Shown: piece by piece, positions 35,321 to 44,626 of the stretch
Layout: each line of letters starts with the position of its first letter
Numbering within the stretch: position 1 is the first letter of the stretch
From: Burkholderia sp. Ax-1724
GTDB taxonomy: Bacteria; Pseudomonadota; Gammaproteobacteria; Burkholderiales; Burkholderiaceae
Direction of reading: 5' to 3'
Assembly: GCF_011752995.1 (NCBI RefSeq)
Contig: NZ_VWWL01000019.1
Coordinates: 116,504 to 180,503 of the forward strand
Length of the DNA stretch: 64,000 bases
Made by a program: the position numbers and the translations under genes
The notes under the pieces: model-generated
Told to the model about the DNA's origin: nothing
Databases searched by the model: none
What the model saw: the letters and a program-made list of their open reading frames with translations, nothing else

Positions 35321-35839
35321 GTGACGCGTGCAGGGATCGTTCTGACTGGTGCAGTGATGTGCGGGCTGGCCTTCAATTGCCGTGCCGACTGCATGGACGA
35401 CGCCGCGCGCTTTCATCACGTGAGCGTGCGGCTCGTCCACGCGATCGCCACCGTCGAATCCGGACAGCATGCAAACGTCGTCCATCTGAACACCGACGGC
35501 AGTACCGATATCGGTCTGATGCAGATCAACAGCCGGTGGCTCACGACGCTCTCGCGCTTTGGCATCTCACGCTCGGACCTCCATGACCGCTGTACCAATG
35601 CCTATGTGGGTGCATGGATCCTGTCGCAGAACCTCCATCGCCTCGGCCTGAACTGGGATGCTGTCGGGGCCTACAACGCAGGAACGCGTGGGAAGCGCAT
35701 GGCTTACGCGCGCCGTGTCTATCGCACACTCAACATGACCCCGCCCCTATCGTCCATGCCGGCCGCGCCTCGTACGACACAGCAGCCAGGACTGATCGCG
35801 AAGCTGCTCCGGCCGCTCACATGGGAAGGCAATCAATGA
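35321..35839 (+). CDS. virB1: VirB1-like lytic transglycosylase
   Basis: Periplasmic SLT-fold muramidase of 172 residues. A signal peptide (RAGIVLTGAVMCGLAFNCRA) precedes the catalytic Glu in HAIATVESGQHANVV, and STDIGLMQINSRWL and VGAYNAGTRGKRMAYARRVY complete the fold. It opens the cell wall for the secretion channel. The GTG at 35321 follows GAGG at a good distance; the ATG at 35309 is an alternative. Its stop overlaps the virB11 start (ATGA). Confidence 0.88.
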   Translation: MTRAGIVLTGAVMCGLAFNCRADCMDDAARFHHVSVRLVHAIATVESGQHANVVHLNTDGSTDIGLMQINSRWLTTLSRFGISRSDLHDRCTNAYVGAWILSQNLHRLGLNWDAVGAYNAGTRGKRMAYARRVYRTLNMTPPLSSMPAAPRTTQQPGLIAKLLRPLTWEGNQ

Positions 35840-36885
35840 GCCGGCTGACGTACGAATACGCGATTGAGGTGCTGAACGACTATCTCGGTCCGCTACAGCC
35901 GATGCTCGCCGATCCCGAGGTACAGGAGATCATGGTCAACCGCGCCGACGCAGTCTTTGTCGAGCGTAACGGAAACCTGGCGTACGTCGCCGGTTGTGAC
36001 CTCGATCCGGACGCACTGGACCGCGCCATCACGATCCTCGCCAACGTCAATGCGAAGGAGCAGACGCCGTTGCTGGATGCCCGGCTACCGGGCCTACGGA
36101 TCGCAGCCGCCCGGCATCCCGTTGCCGTCCACGGCGACATGATGTCGATCCGCAAGCACACGCGCCGCCGGATTGAACTCGCTGACTACGAGCGCAGCGG
36201 CGCATTCGACGTGCTCTCCGGTACGCAGTCACCGGCTGCGCGACGCCGCAATACTGCGCTGCTGGAACGACTGGCTTCGGGCGGCGACGCGCTGCGCGAG
36301 TTCTTCGAATGGGTCATGCGCGAGCGCATCAACGTTGCATTTTCAGGTGGCACCTCATCGGGTAAGACCACGCTGCTCAACGCCATGATCGACGCGATGC
36401 CGCCGGAAGATCGCGTCATCACGATCGAGGATACGGCCGAACTGCAGGTGCACGCACCCAATTACGTCGCCTTCGAGACGAATCTCGGCATCACGGTCCG
36501 CGACCTCGTGCGTTTCTCGCTACGTGTGCGTCCGGACCGGATCATCGTTGGCGAGGTCCGTGGCGCCGAAGCCTTCGACCTGATGGAAGCGCTGAACACC
36601 GGGCATCCCGGTTCCATCGTCTCGTTCCATGCCGACTCTTCTGACACGGCGCCTGCCCGGCTGGAGTCGCTCATCCGCATGAGCGACGAAGGGCGGCTCC
36701 TGTCGATCGACGACCTGCGCCAGAAGATCGCCTCCACGTTCCGGTTCTTCGTCCACGCCGAGCGTCAGGGTGCGGTGCGCGGTCCGGTCGAAATCCGCGA
36801 AGTGCTCGGCGCGCCGAACGGACGCTACCAGACCCGGTGCCTCTTCTCCCGCTATGCCTCCCACGAGGAGCTGGTCCATGCATGA
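35836..36885 (+). CDS. virB11: VirB11-type secretion ATPase
   Basis: Hexameric traffic ATPase of 349 residues. The N-terminal domain (PEVQEIMVNRADAVFVERNG) precedes Walker A SGGTSSGKTT at about 169-178, the Asp box VITIEDTAELQV, Walker B DRIIVGEVRGAEAFD and the His box LNTGHPGSIVSFHADS. It powers pilus assembly and substrate transfer at the cytoplasmic face. Its position second in the operon, before virB2, differs from the Agrobacterium order, where virB11 is last. Confidence 0.93.
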   Translation: MSRLTYEYAIEVLNDYLGPLQPMLADPEVQEIMVNRADAVFVERNGNLAYVAGCDLDPDALDRAITILANVNAKEQTPLLDARLPGLRIAAARHPVAVHGDMMSIRKHTRRRIELADYERSGAFDVLSGTQSPAARRRNTALLERLASGGDALREFFEWVMRERINVAFSGGTSSGKTTLLNAMIDAMPPEDRVITIEDTAELQVHAPNYVAFETNLGITVRDLVRFSLRVRPDRIIVGEVRGAEAFDLMEALNTGHPGSIVSFHADSSDTAPARLESLIRMSDEGRLLSIDDLRQKIASTFRFFVHAERQGAVRGPVEIREVLGAPNGRYQTRCLFSRYASHEELVHA

Positions 36886-37300
36886 ACGAGATCAATACGG
36901 TCGCGTCGCCCGCATCACTGGCCGCGTCATCACTGCACTCCATCACCACTGCATGGATCTGCGCACTGCGTGGCGAACCCTTGCCGTTCGCCATCACCGC
37001 GTGTTGCGCCTGTTCTTCGCTGCCGTCTGGCTCGGCACACTCCCGGCCATTGCGCACGCCGGCATCTGGAACGGCGGGCTGTGCACCGTGTATCAGGACG
37101 TGCTCGACAACGAGCTTCTGGAAGTCGTGTCGCTTTCGGCGCTGGTTGGGTCGATCGTGTTGTGGTTGCTCGATGACGGGCGCAGCAACATCAAGACGCA
37201 TGTGCTGCGCGGTGTACTCGGCACGCTGGCGGTCCTCAACATGCCGCTGCTCTGGGCGCAGGTGTTCAACCACGGTGCCGCGTGCACCGGCAGTATCTGA
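36878..37300 (+). CDS. virB2: VirB2/TrbC-type pilin
   Basis: Pilin precursor of 140 residues. A long basic N-terminal leader ends in a hydrophobic segment and a likely cleavage site after PAIAHA. The mature part has two hydrophobic helices (LEVVSLSALVGSIVLWLL and THVLRGVLGTLAVLNMPLLW) and a C-terminal Cys. The start at 36878 overlaps virB11 by eight bases. It forms the conjugative pilus. Confidence 0.8.
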   Translation: MHERDQYGRVARITGRVITALHHHCMDLRTAWRTLAVRHHRVLRLFFAAVWLGTLPAIAHAGIWNGGLCTVYQDVLDNELLEVVSLSALVGSIVLWLLDDGRSNIKTHVLRGVLGTLAVLNMPLLWAQVFNHGAACTGSI

Positions 37301-37312
37301 CGGAAGACCCGC

Positions 37313-37678
37313 ATGGAATCACTCCGTTCCGATAGCCGTGATGCATCCGGTGAGCCCGTTGATCCGCCAGATCCGCTTGCCGCACGCATCCGCAAGACCA
37401 TGCTCGAACCGTTCCTGCTGCTCGGTATCGACCGCAAATGGTGTATCGCGCAAGGCGCTATCGTCATCACGTTCGCCGCGGGCCTACGCAATGGCTGGGT
37501 GCTGCTCGCCGCGCTGGTCACGCATCCCGTGCTCTGGCTCGCCGTGCGGCGCGACCCGGACCAGATCCGCTGCTATGCGAAATACAGCCGTCAGGGCGAC
37601 TACTACGAGCCCCGCCAGCTGCTGCGCCAGAAGATCAATGCCCGTCCCAGGGGCTTCGCCCGGGGGATGCCGTGCTGA
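37313..37678 (+). CDS. virB3: VirB3-type protein
   Basis: Membrane protein of 121 residues. A charged N-terminus (MESLRSDSRDASGEPVDPPD) is followed by two close hydrophobic helices (KWCIAQGAIVITFAAGLR and WVLLAALVTHPVLWLAVR) and a soluble tail rich in Arg and Tyr. This size, topology and position right before virB4 are typical of VirB3. Its stop overlaps the virB4 start region by seven bases. Confidence 0.85.
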   Translation: MESLRSDSRDASGEPVDPPDPLAARIRKTMLEPFLLLGIDRKWCIAQGAIVITFAAGLRNGWVLLAALVTHPVLWLAVRRDPDQIRCYAKYSRQGDYYEPRQLLRQKINARPRGFARGMPC

Positions 37679-40356
37679 AGCCTGCTATCACGCATTCGCC
37701 ATTTGACACGGAATCGCTTGCGCGCATCGCGCAGCGCACCGATGGTGACCGTCGTTCCACCGCCGAAATGGTGCCGTGGCTCTTTCGCTTCAGTGATTCG
37801 CTGATCGTCAACAAGGATACATCCGTCATGGCAACCTGGGAGTTCTCGGGACCGGACGCCGATGCACTGTCAACCGGTCACGTGCTCGAACTGATGGAGA
37901 ACCTGATCGCATCACTGCGCGACATTGCGCGCCGCCCCGTGACGATGTGGTGGACGGTGCACCGCCGTCGCAGTGCCCGGTACCTGAGCGTGCCAATGCC
38001 GGACCCGGTTTCGCAACGCGTCGACGATGCACGACGCGATACGTTCGAGCATGGCGCGAACTATACGAACCGCCACTTCGTCACGTTCACGCTGGCTCCC
38101 GAGGTCGGCATCGACCGGTTTGCGGGCAAGGTCACGCATGGCATGACGCATAACCGGCTGTCGATTGTGCAGGCTCTGATGCAGGCGGTGCGCGGCACGT
38201 TCTCCGACCAGTACCTGTTCGCCTATACGGCATCGGAGCTGGCCGCCGTCGTCGAGACCTTCGAGAATATCCTGTTCGGCTTCGTCGCGGGCAATCCACG
38301 ACTTGCCTGCCACCGACTTCGGGGCGACGCGCTGGGTGCGTTCATGCACGCCTGCTGCTCGCCGCCCAGCGATCACGTGCCGGCCGTGCCGATACCAGAC
38401 ATTCCCGCACTGGACCTCGCGATGTGCGACACCGAGGTCCGACCGGGCCACGACTATCTGCACTTCTACTCCCACGGTCGCCAGCGATTTGCGATCGCCA
38501 CAGGGATTCCGGCGCGCCGCGACTTCTGGCCGGACAGCGTGCTGCCTACGGGTCTCGACGGCCTGCTGAAAGTGCCGGGCGAGCTGACGGTCAGCCACTG
38601 CTTCCGCCTCACCACACCGACCGCCGCGATGCGCTTCATCGACGGCGTGCGTCGCTATCACGAAGGGCGGCGGCTCGACACACGTTCGCTGCTGGCGGCC
38701 ACGCTACGCGGCGGCGACACATCCGGTGCGCGCCAGAACCAGTCCCGCTCTGCTGCGGCGGACGACGCCAACCGGCGCGCCGGCAAGGTCGAGATGGCCG
38801 AGGAAATGTATGGGTATTACAACCTGTCGGTACTTTCCTTCTCGCCGGTTTTCGAGACTACGCCGTTCGATGATGACACGTCAGTCGAAGCGGCGTGGAC
38901 ACAGGCTGTCACGACGCACCGGGCCGTCGAGGAAGCGCTGCGCGCGGCGCATTTCACGCCGGTACGCGAGACCCTCCATGCCTTTTCCGCCTTCGCGACC
39001 AGCATCCCCGGCATGTGGCGCGAATGCGCGCGGTGGTCGTTCATCGACACGGCAGCGCTCGCGCGACTGCTGCCGCTGCGCGGCGTCTCGGACGGCCATC
39101 GCATCAACGCGCACCTGACAAAGGAAACCGGTACGCTCTGCCCGGCGCTTGCCGCATTTCCGACCGAGTTCGGCACGCCCTACTGGTTCACCGCGTTCCT
39201 CGCCGACGTCGGGCACATGCTGGTGTGCGGACGTACCGGGTTCGGCAAGACAATCTTCATGCTGCTATGCGCGACGCTGTTCCGCAAGTATCCGAACGCG
39301 TGGCTGTACGGGTTCGACAAGGACCTGTCGATGCGAATCCCGACGATCCTTCAGGGCGGGCGCTATCTGCAGTTCGATCATGATGCCGCCGGGGCTTCCG
39401 ATGAGGAACGTGCAAAGATTAACCCTCTCGCGCTGCTCGCGGCCCTCCGGCACCGGGAATTCCTCGTCGAATGGATCGCGATGCTCGTGCAGCAACGCGG
39501 CACGTATCGGGTCACGGCCAGCGACCGCCGCGAACTGGAGAAGGCACTCGCTGCCACACGCAGCCGCACCGACAGGCGACTGTGGCGGCTGCGCACGGTC
39601 CACGCATCACTGCCTGCCGGCCCGCTCGCTGATGAACTGGCCCTGTGGGTCGGCTCATCCGTTCACGCCCACTACTTTGACAACGTCAGCGACAGCTTCG
39701 ACGACACGCAGTGGGTGTCGATGGCCACCGACCGGATTCTCGCGAATCCCGTGATCGCCCGACCGTTCCTGTCGTATGTGACGTACCGCATCCAGGATTC
39801 GCTGGAGCAGCGGCGGGCACAGGGCGTCATCGGACCCACGCTCGTGATGCTACCCGAGATCTGGAACCTGCTGGACGACGATGCGTTCGCTGCGCAGATC
39901 GGCAACTGGATTGTCACGATGCGCAAGAAGCTGGGTTGCGTGTGGATGGATGCGCAATCTCCCGAGCAGGTCTCGACCTCGAAAATCTGGCCACAGATCC
40001 GTGACAACGTACTCGTGCGCGTCTTCGTACCGGTCGAGAACTTCACACCATCCGCGAAAACTGCCTATCAGCGCGACTTCGGCCTGTCCGACGGCCAGAT
40101 CCGCACGATCCAGCAGCTCGTCGCGAAACGTGACTACTTCATCACCGAACAGGGTGGTGCATCGCGGCGCGTCTCCATTCCGCTCGATCCCGCGTCGATC
40201 GCCATCCTGCGCTCGGAGATGAGCGCGCAGCTCATGTTCGACCGGTACCTGCACTCCGGTCAGCCCGACTGGAAAGACCGCTACATTGATGAAGCGATGG
40301 GCGAGGCCTGCACGGGTGTAGCTTCAGCATTGGAACAGGACGTCCATCATGCGTAA
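37672..40356 (+). CDS. virB4: VirB4-type conjugation ATPase
   Basis: Large ATPase of 894 residues. The N-terminal CagE/TrbE domain is followed by Walker A CGRTGFGKT at about 518-526, the Walker B region TLVMLPEIWNLLDDDAF and the conserved MRKKLGCVWMDAQSPEQVST. It energises pilus assembly together with VirB11. The GTG start at 37672 follows a GGGGGA ribosome site and overlaps virB3, so the two are coupled. The frame is full length. Confidence 0.93.
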   Translation: MLKPAITHSPFDTESLARIAQRTDGDRRSTAEMVPWLFRFSDSLIVNKDTSVMATWEFSGPDADALSTGHVLELMENLIASLRDIARRPVTMWWTVHRRRSARYLSVPMPDPVSQRVDDARRDTFEHGANYTNRHFVTFTLAPEVGIDRFAGKVTHGMTHNRLSIVQALMQAVRGTFSDQYLFAYTASELAAVVETFENILFGFVAGNPRLACHRLRGDALGAFMHACCSPPSDHVPAVPIPDIPALDLAMCDTEVRPGHDYLHFYSHGRQRFAIATGIPARRDFWPDSVLPTGLDGLLKVPGELTVSHCFRLTTPTAAMRFIDGVRRYHEGRRLDTRSLLAATLRGGDTSGARQNQSRSAAADDANRRAGKVEMAEEMYGYYNLSVLSFSPVFETTPFDDDTSVEAAWTQAVTTHRAVEEALRAAHFTPVRETLHAFSAFATSIPGMWRECARWSFIDTAALARLLPLRGVSDGHRINAHLTKETGTLCPALAAFPTEFGTPYWFTAFLADVGHMLVCGRTGFGKTIFMLLCATLFRKYPNAWLYGFDKDLSMRIPTILQGGRYLQFDHDAAGASDEERAKINPLALLAALRHREFLVEWIAMLVQQRGTYRVTASDRRELEKALAATRSRTDRRLWRLRTVHASLPAGPLADELALWVGSSVHAHYFDNVSDSFDDTQWVSMATDRILANPVIARPFLSYVTYRIQDSLEQRRAQGVIGPTLVMLPEIWNLLDDDAFAAQIGNWIVTMRKKLGCVWMDAQSPEQVSTSKIWPQIRDNVLVRVFVPVENFTPSAKTAYQRDFGLSDGQIRTIQQLVAKRDYFITEQGGASRRVSIPLDPASIAILRSEMSAQLMFDRYLHSGQPDWKDRYIDEAMGEACTGVASALEQDVHHA

Positions 40357-41149
40357 GCCCACTCTTCGCATCGTCGCCTTAACTACCCTCGCCCTAGTTC
40401 TGCATGCCACCACCGTTCACGCCGGCGGCGGCCTGACCGGCGGCGCCACCGAAATCACCCAGTTGCTGAACCATGCCGAGCTGGCGTCGTCGGTCGCCCA
40501 GCAGGCGCAGATGGTCGAGCAGAACGTCCAGGCGCAGATCACCCGCCTGCAACAGTACGTCACGATGGTCCAGAACCTGAAGCAGGTTCCCACCTCACTG
40601 ATCGACCAGACCATCGCCCCGTACCGCACGCAGATCGCGAACTTCCAGTCGCTCTCGACCGCCATCACGCAACTGCAGCAGGCAGCCAGTGCAACGAACG
40701 GGCTCTTTGACCGGAGCCTCTCGGAGATGAACACGACAGGCATGTCACCCGCACAGTGGCTGTCGGCCTACACGTCGCTGGCTTCGACCCGCGGCGGTCT
40801 CTACCAGCAGCAACTCACGCAGGACACGCAGAACCTGGACACGCTCGCGCAGCGTGCGCAGAACCTGCAGCAGATCCAGTCACAGATTCCCGGTGTGACG
40901 GGCACCGTACAGGGGCTGCAGATGCTGAACCAGCAGTCGAATGTATTAGCCGGTGAAATGGTCGACCTGCATGCACTCGTGCAGCGCCAGGTCGCACAGC
41001 AGATGCAGGACCGTATCACGCAGTCGCAAGCTCAGGGCAATGCCGCGCAGCTTGCCGCGGCGCGTGCCGCAGCGCTCGGACAGGCCAACCAGCAGGAGCA
41101 GCAGACAACGCAGGGGGCACCCAACTTCGATCTGCTACAGGACCAATAG
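40349..41149 (+). CDS. virB5: VirB5/TrbJ-type secretion protein
   Basis: Secreted, Gln-rich helical protein of 266 residues. A signal peptide ends at HATTVHAGGG. The body has long amphipathic helices (SVAQQAQMVEQNVQAQITRL and GLYQQQLTQDTQNLDTLAQR) as in TrbJ and VirB5 minor pilins. It overlaps virB4 by eight bases. It probably sits at the pilus tip or in the periplasm. Confidence 0.82.
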   Translation: MRKPTLRIVALTTLALVLHATTVHAGGGLTGGATEITQLLNHAELASSVAQQAQMVEQNVQAQITRLQQYVTMVQNLKQVPTSLIDQTIAPYRTQIANFQSLSTAITQLQQAASATNGLFDRSLSEMNTTGMSPAQWLSAYTSLASTRGGLYQQQLTQDTQNLDTLAQRAQNLQQIQSQIPGVTGTVQGLQMLNQQSNVLAGEMVDLHALVQRQVAQQMQDRITQSQAQGNAAQLAAARAAALGQANQQEQQTTQGAPNFDLLQDQ

Positions 41150-41160
41150 GGGCACAAGCA

Positions 41161-41445
41161 ATGCTGCTGCGCTGGCTGATCCGCCATCTCTGTACGACAC
41201 CTGCCGAGCTGCGTGTGGTGCTGCACGCGCTTCACCAGTACCGACTGCGCATCCTGGTGCCGTTCGGGGAGCGTGACCCGCACTGGTCGTTCGACCGACG
41301 CATCACCCGCAGCGTGCGTCTGTCGCTGCTCGTCGGCCTGCTGGTCGTGCACGTCGAAAGTCCGCAGGTTTTTGCAGCGGCCTGGATCGCACTGCCGCTC
41401 GCCCTGCTGCTCGCGTTACTGCGGCTCAGCGGCGCCCTGCGATAG
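41161..41445 (+). CDS. Small membrane protein in the transfer operon
   Basis: Protein of 94 residues with a basic N-terminal half (TPAELRVVLHALHQYRLRIL) and two hydrophobic helices (VRLSLLVGLLVVHVESPQVF and AAAWIALPLALLLALLRL). It lies between virB5 and virB6, 11 bases after the former. It has no known VirB counterpart that I recognise. Its position suggests a transfer accessory or entry-exclusion-like role, which is only positional inference. Confidence 0.65.
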   Translation: MLLRWLIRHLCTTPAELRVVLHALHQYRLRILVPFGERDPHWSFDRRITRSVRLSLLVGLLVVHVESPQVFAAAWIALPLALLLALLRLSGALR

Positions 41446-41476
41446 CACGCCGCTCAACCACGATCAGCCCACGCTC

Positions 41477-42505
41477 ATGAACGACGTCATCTCCGTGCTC
41501 AATGCGCTCTTCGCTGCGATGCAGGCGAAAGGCTCGAGCCTGCAGACACTCTTCCTGTCTGACGGTGTGGATCTGCTCGCTGCACTCGGTCTCGTCATGG
41601 CGACGTGGCATGTGTTTCTGTGGCTGCTCGAAGGCGACTTCCCCGGCTTCTTCGCGAACATGTTCCGGCATCTGATCCGGTGCGCGGTAATCCTCGTCAT
41701 GCTCACGGCGTGGTCGGGCACAGTACACGGCTATTTCGTCGACAACATGCAGACTATGGCGTCACGCGTTTCCGGTGGCGAGGGCAACCCAGGCGATCTG
41801 CTGCGCGCGCTCGTCAATGCCGCGTCGACCATCATGCAGGGCGTACGCACCGAAGCCGCCCAGGTATGCGAACAGGTGCCGGACATCTCGCCTGACGGAG
41901 TCGTGATCCCGAACACTGACCATCAGGTGTGTGGAACCACAAACGACGCCGGAGCGAATTCCGCAGGCCTGAACTCCATCTGGACACTGGTCAAAAATCT
42001 GCCGCTGATCCTGCTCGCGTTTCTGGCGAAGGCGCTCGCAGTCATCGCGATCGCATTGATGACGATGATCTTCGTGGTAGTCGTGCAGTTCGGCTCGTTC
42101 CTGCTCGACATCGCCTTCTGCCTTGGGCCGGTGCTCATCCCCTGGTATGTTCTGCCCGCTGGCGAATTCCTGTTCAACGGATGGCTGCGCTTCACGATTT
42201 CAGCGGGACTTTTCAAGGTCGTTGCGTGGCTGATGATGGCCATCGTCAATGGTGGCGTACTGCCTGGAATCGAGAGCCTCGTGCAGCAGGCCGCTGCGCA
42301 GAACGGCACGAACAGCGATGCCTATTACGCGACGAACTACCTCGCGATGCTGGCGCTCGCGCTGGTCTGCGGTGTGGGCGCTTTCATGATGTGGCAGGTG
42401 ACGGATATTGCACGCGCTCTTGTATCTGGCAGTGGCGGCGGCGGGTCAGCTGGGTTCGGCAAAGGCTCAATTGGCCGAAACATCACACCCAAGCCATTGA
42501 GGTGA
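41477..42505 (+). CDS. virB6: VirB6/TrbL-type membrane channel protein
   Basis: Polytopic inner-membrane protein of 342 residues with five or more helices (for example ALAVIAIALMTMIFVVVVQF and FLLDIAFCLGPVLIPWYVLP), including the conserved Gly-Pro-rich TrbL/VirB6 core, and a Gly/Ser-rich tail (SGSGGGGSAGFGKGSIGR). It forms part of the DNA path through the inner membrane. It starts at ATG 41477, 31 bases after the small membrane gene. Confidence 0.88.
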   Translation: MNDVISVLNALFAAMQAKGSSLQTLFLSDGVDLLAALGLVMATWHVFLWLLEGDFPGFFANMFRHLIRCAVILVMLTAWSGTVHGYFVDNMQTMASRVSGGEGNPGDLLRALVNAASTIMQGVRTEAAQVCEQVPDISPDGVVIPNTDHQVCGTTNDAGANSAGLNSIWTLVKNLPLILLAFLAKALAVIAIALMTMIFVVVVQFGSFLLDIAFCLGPVLIPWYVLPAGEFLFNGWLRFTISAGLFKVVAWLMMAIVNGGVLPGIESLVQQAAAQNGTNSDAYYATNYLAMLALALVCGVGAFMMWQVTDIARALVSGSGGGGSAGFGKGSIGRNITPKPLR

Positions 42506-42507
42506 AT

Positions 42508-42777
42508 TCAATGATGCTGATGTTTCGAACTCTCTTGAATGACGTAGTAAGCAGTCCGCTCATCGTCCAGGCGCCGCTGCCTATCCATGTCCGCACGCAG
42601 GGACTCCTCTCTCTCCTTCGGTGTGGTCCTGATCCACGACCAGGCGATGAATACGACTGCGCCTGCCAGCATCATCGCCACACTGAAATGCTGCGCGCCG
42701 ACCTGATACAGGATAAACGCGGCGAACAGCAGGATCGGCACCACGAAATAGAGCAGGATAATCTTGAGCTTTGCCAT
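42508..42777 (-). CDS. Small membrane protein antisense inside the transfer operon
   Basis: Protein of 89 residues with two N-terminal hydrophobic helices (IILLYFVVPILLFAAFILYQ and FSVAMMLAGAVVFIAWSWI) and a charged cytoplasmic tail (REESLRADMDRQRRLDDERT). GAGGG stands seven bases before the ATG. It is the only minus-strand gene among the virB genes and exactly fills the gap between virB6 and virB8. An exclusion or immunity protein with its own promoter would fit; no family is recognised. Confidence 0.65.
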   Translation of the reverse strand: MAKLKIILLYFVVPILLFAAFILYQVGAQHFSVAMMLAGAVVFIAWSWIRTTPKEREESLRADMDRQRRLDDERTAYYVIQESSKHQHH

Positions 42778-42852
42778 GGCTGCACCCTCGCAGCAGATGA
42801 ACTGGATCCCAGTGTAGCACCGCGGGCGTGCCCTTGCCGGAGGGGTTAGGTC

Positions 42853-43599
42853 ATGCGCAAACACCTGCCCGCTCGAAGTTCTTCCGGCACTGAAATATCA
42901 GGCGCTGATCTTGCACCTCCACCCAACACCGGAGAGGCTGTCTCAGCCTGGTTTGCGGCATTCCAGCGCCCCATCTGGGAAAAGCGTCTCACGGTCAAGG
43001 TGGCTGCGGCATTCGCGCTGATTGCCGCTGGCGAATGCGCCGCACTGATCGTGCAGGGTGCACATAGCGGCCCCCGCCCCTATTTTGTTGAACACGACGA
43101 AAAAAGCGGCGCGGTGTGGGTTTCCGACCGTTACGCGGAAACCTACTCGGTCACTGCGGCGAACAAACGCTATTTCCTCGTGAAGTGGGCCTCACGCGCG
43201 TTCACGATCGAGGCCGACAGCCAGGACACCCTCACGCGCCAGATACCGGCAGCCTTCGGCTGGACGTCGGGTGCCGCCACACAGGAACTCGAAACCTACA
43301 TCACCGTAACCGACCCGGTCGCACAGCGCGTCGTGCAGACACTCGGTCTCACTCGCGAATTCGTCGAGAACTCGACGTCGTTCTCGCCGGACGGCCAGGT
43401 GGCCTATCTGATCTTCACGCTGATCGAGAGCGTGAACGGCAAACCGTCCCGACCGAAACAGATGCTGCTCACGGCCAGTTTCCTGCTCGCACCCGAAACG
43501 CTGAAACCCGGTGAAGAGAAGGACAACCCGATCGGGCTGCGCATCACCCACTTCAGCCTCACGCCCTATGCAGGCGTCAATCCGGGAGCAACACAATGA
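42853..43599 (+). CDS. virB8: VirB8-type protein
   Basis: Bitopic inner-membrane protein of 248 residues. A cytoplasmic N-terminus is followed by one helix (LTVKVAAAFALIAAGECAAL) and a periplasmic NTF2-like domain with YFVEHDEKSGAVWVSDRYAE and ETYITVTDPVAQRVVQTLGL. It nucleates the channel and contacts VirB9 and VirB10. Its stop overlaps the virB9 start by four bases. Confidence 0.88.
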   Translation: MRKHLPARSSSGTEISGADLAPPPNTGEAVSAWFAAFQRPIWEKRLTVKVAAAFALIAAGECAALIVQGAHSGPRPYFVEHDEKSGAVWVSDRYAETYSVTAANKRYFLVKWASRAFTIEADSQDTLTRQIPAAFGWTSGAATQELETYITVTDPVAQRVVQTLGLTREFVENSTSFSPDGQVAYLIFTLIESVNGKPSRPKQMLLTASFLLAPETLKPGEEKDNPIGLRITHFSLTPYAGVNPGATQ

Positions 43600-44624
43600 A
43601 GCCCCTCATCCCCGCCGCGTGCATTGCCGCGCTGTTTGCCACATGCATAGGGACAGCCGGGGCACAGGTCGCGACGTCTGCGCCCGTCCCCACCGCTCCA
43701 CTCCCCGCCAGTATGGTGACCGCCATCCCGCCACAGTCATCCGCAGATGCGCGGCGCGCGCCGCGACATCCACGAGCCCAACACTCGTCCACATCCCGCA
43801 CCCACATCAATGGCCCATACCCGGCGCCCGACGATTCGTCGCTCGTCGTCTATGACTATGACCCGGACTATCGGTATCCGGTACTCGTACGCACGAACGA
43901 GGAGACCCACCTGGTCTTCGGGCCAGACGAAGAAGTTGTTGGCGTCTACCTGTCCGATACCGGCAAACGATGGCTCGAACATACCGCGCTCACGAAGCGC
44001 GATGTGTTCATCGAGGCGCGCCTGCCAGCGCTCGACAATGCGGCCACGATCATCACGACACGCCGACGCTACGAGCTGGACCTGCGCTCATCGGACAATG
44101 AATCAGCTTATCAACGCGTCTCCTGGCACTACCTGGATACCGACGCACAGGTGACGGCGGGACAGGTCTCGCCTTTCGGTATCGAATATCCGGGCAACGC
44201 TCCAGCAGCAAACACGACCGGACAACCGGACGGAAGTACACAAACGAAATTGTCTGCATCGGGTGACATGCACCCTGCCGGCCCGCGCATCACGCTCGAT
44301 CAGGCGAACTTCGACTATCGCATCGAGGGCAATGAGCCCTTTGCACCTGTGACGGTCTTCGATGATGGACGGTTCACCTACCTGCAGTTTCCTCAACACG
44401 CCGAGCTGCCGGCCATCCTGTTGATGGACGACAAGGGACAGGCTGAGATCGCGAGCTTCATTCCGCTCGGTAACGACTTCTTCGAGGTGCAGCAGATCGC
44501 GACATACGGCCTGCTACTGAAACGTGGCAAGGAGGAAGTGCGGGTCTTCAACGGCCGCGGTCACGGCTGTGGGCTGTTTGGTTGTGACGCGGCTCACGTG
44601 AAGAACATTTACGGAAAGCCCTAA
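43596..44624 (+). CDS. virB9: VirB9-type outer-complex protein
   Basis: Periplasmic/outer-membrane protein of 342 residues. A signal peptide ends at GTAGAQVA. The N-terminal VirB9/CagX domain (YRYPVLVRTNEETHLVFGPD) follows a Pro/Ser-rich linker. The C-terminal beta domain (FAPVTVFDDGRFTYLQFP and PLGNDFFEVQQIATYGLLLK) is the part that docks VirB7 and VirB10. A C-terminal Cys pair (GHGCGLFGCDA) is unusual. It is coupled to virB8. Confidence 0.9.
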   Translation: MKPLIPAACIAALFATCIGTAGAQVATSAPVPTAPLPASMVTAIPPQSSADARRAPRHPRAQHSSTSRTHINGPYPAPDDSSLVVYDYDPDYRYPVLVRTNEETHLVFGPDEEVVGVYLSDTGKRWLEHTALTKRDVFIEARLPALDNAATIITTRRRYELDLRSSDNESAYQRVSWHYLDTDAQVTAGQVSPFGIEYPGNAPAANTTGQPDGSTQTKLSASGDMHPAGPRITLDQANFDYRIEGNEPFAPVTVFDDGRFTYLQFPQHAELPAILLMDDKGQAEIASFIPLGNDFFEVQQIATYGLLLKRGKEEVRVFNGRGHGCGLFGCDAAHVKNIYGKP

Positions 44625-44626
44625 CC

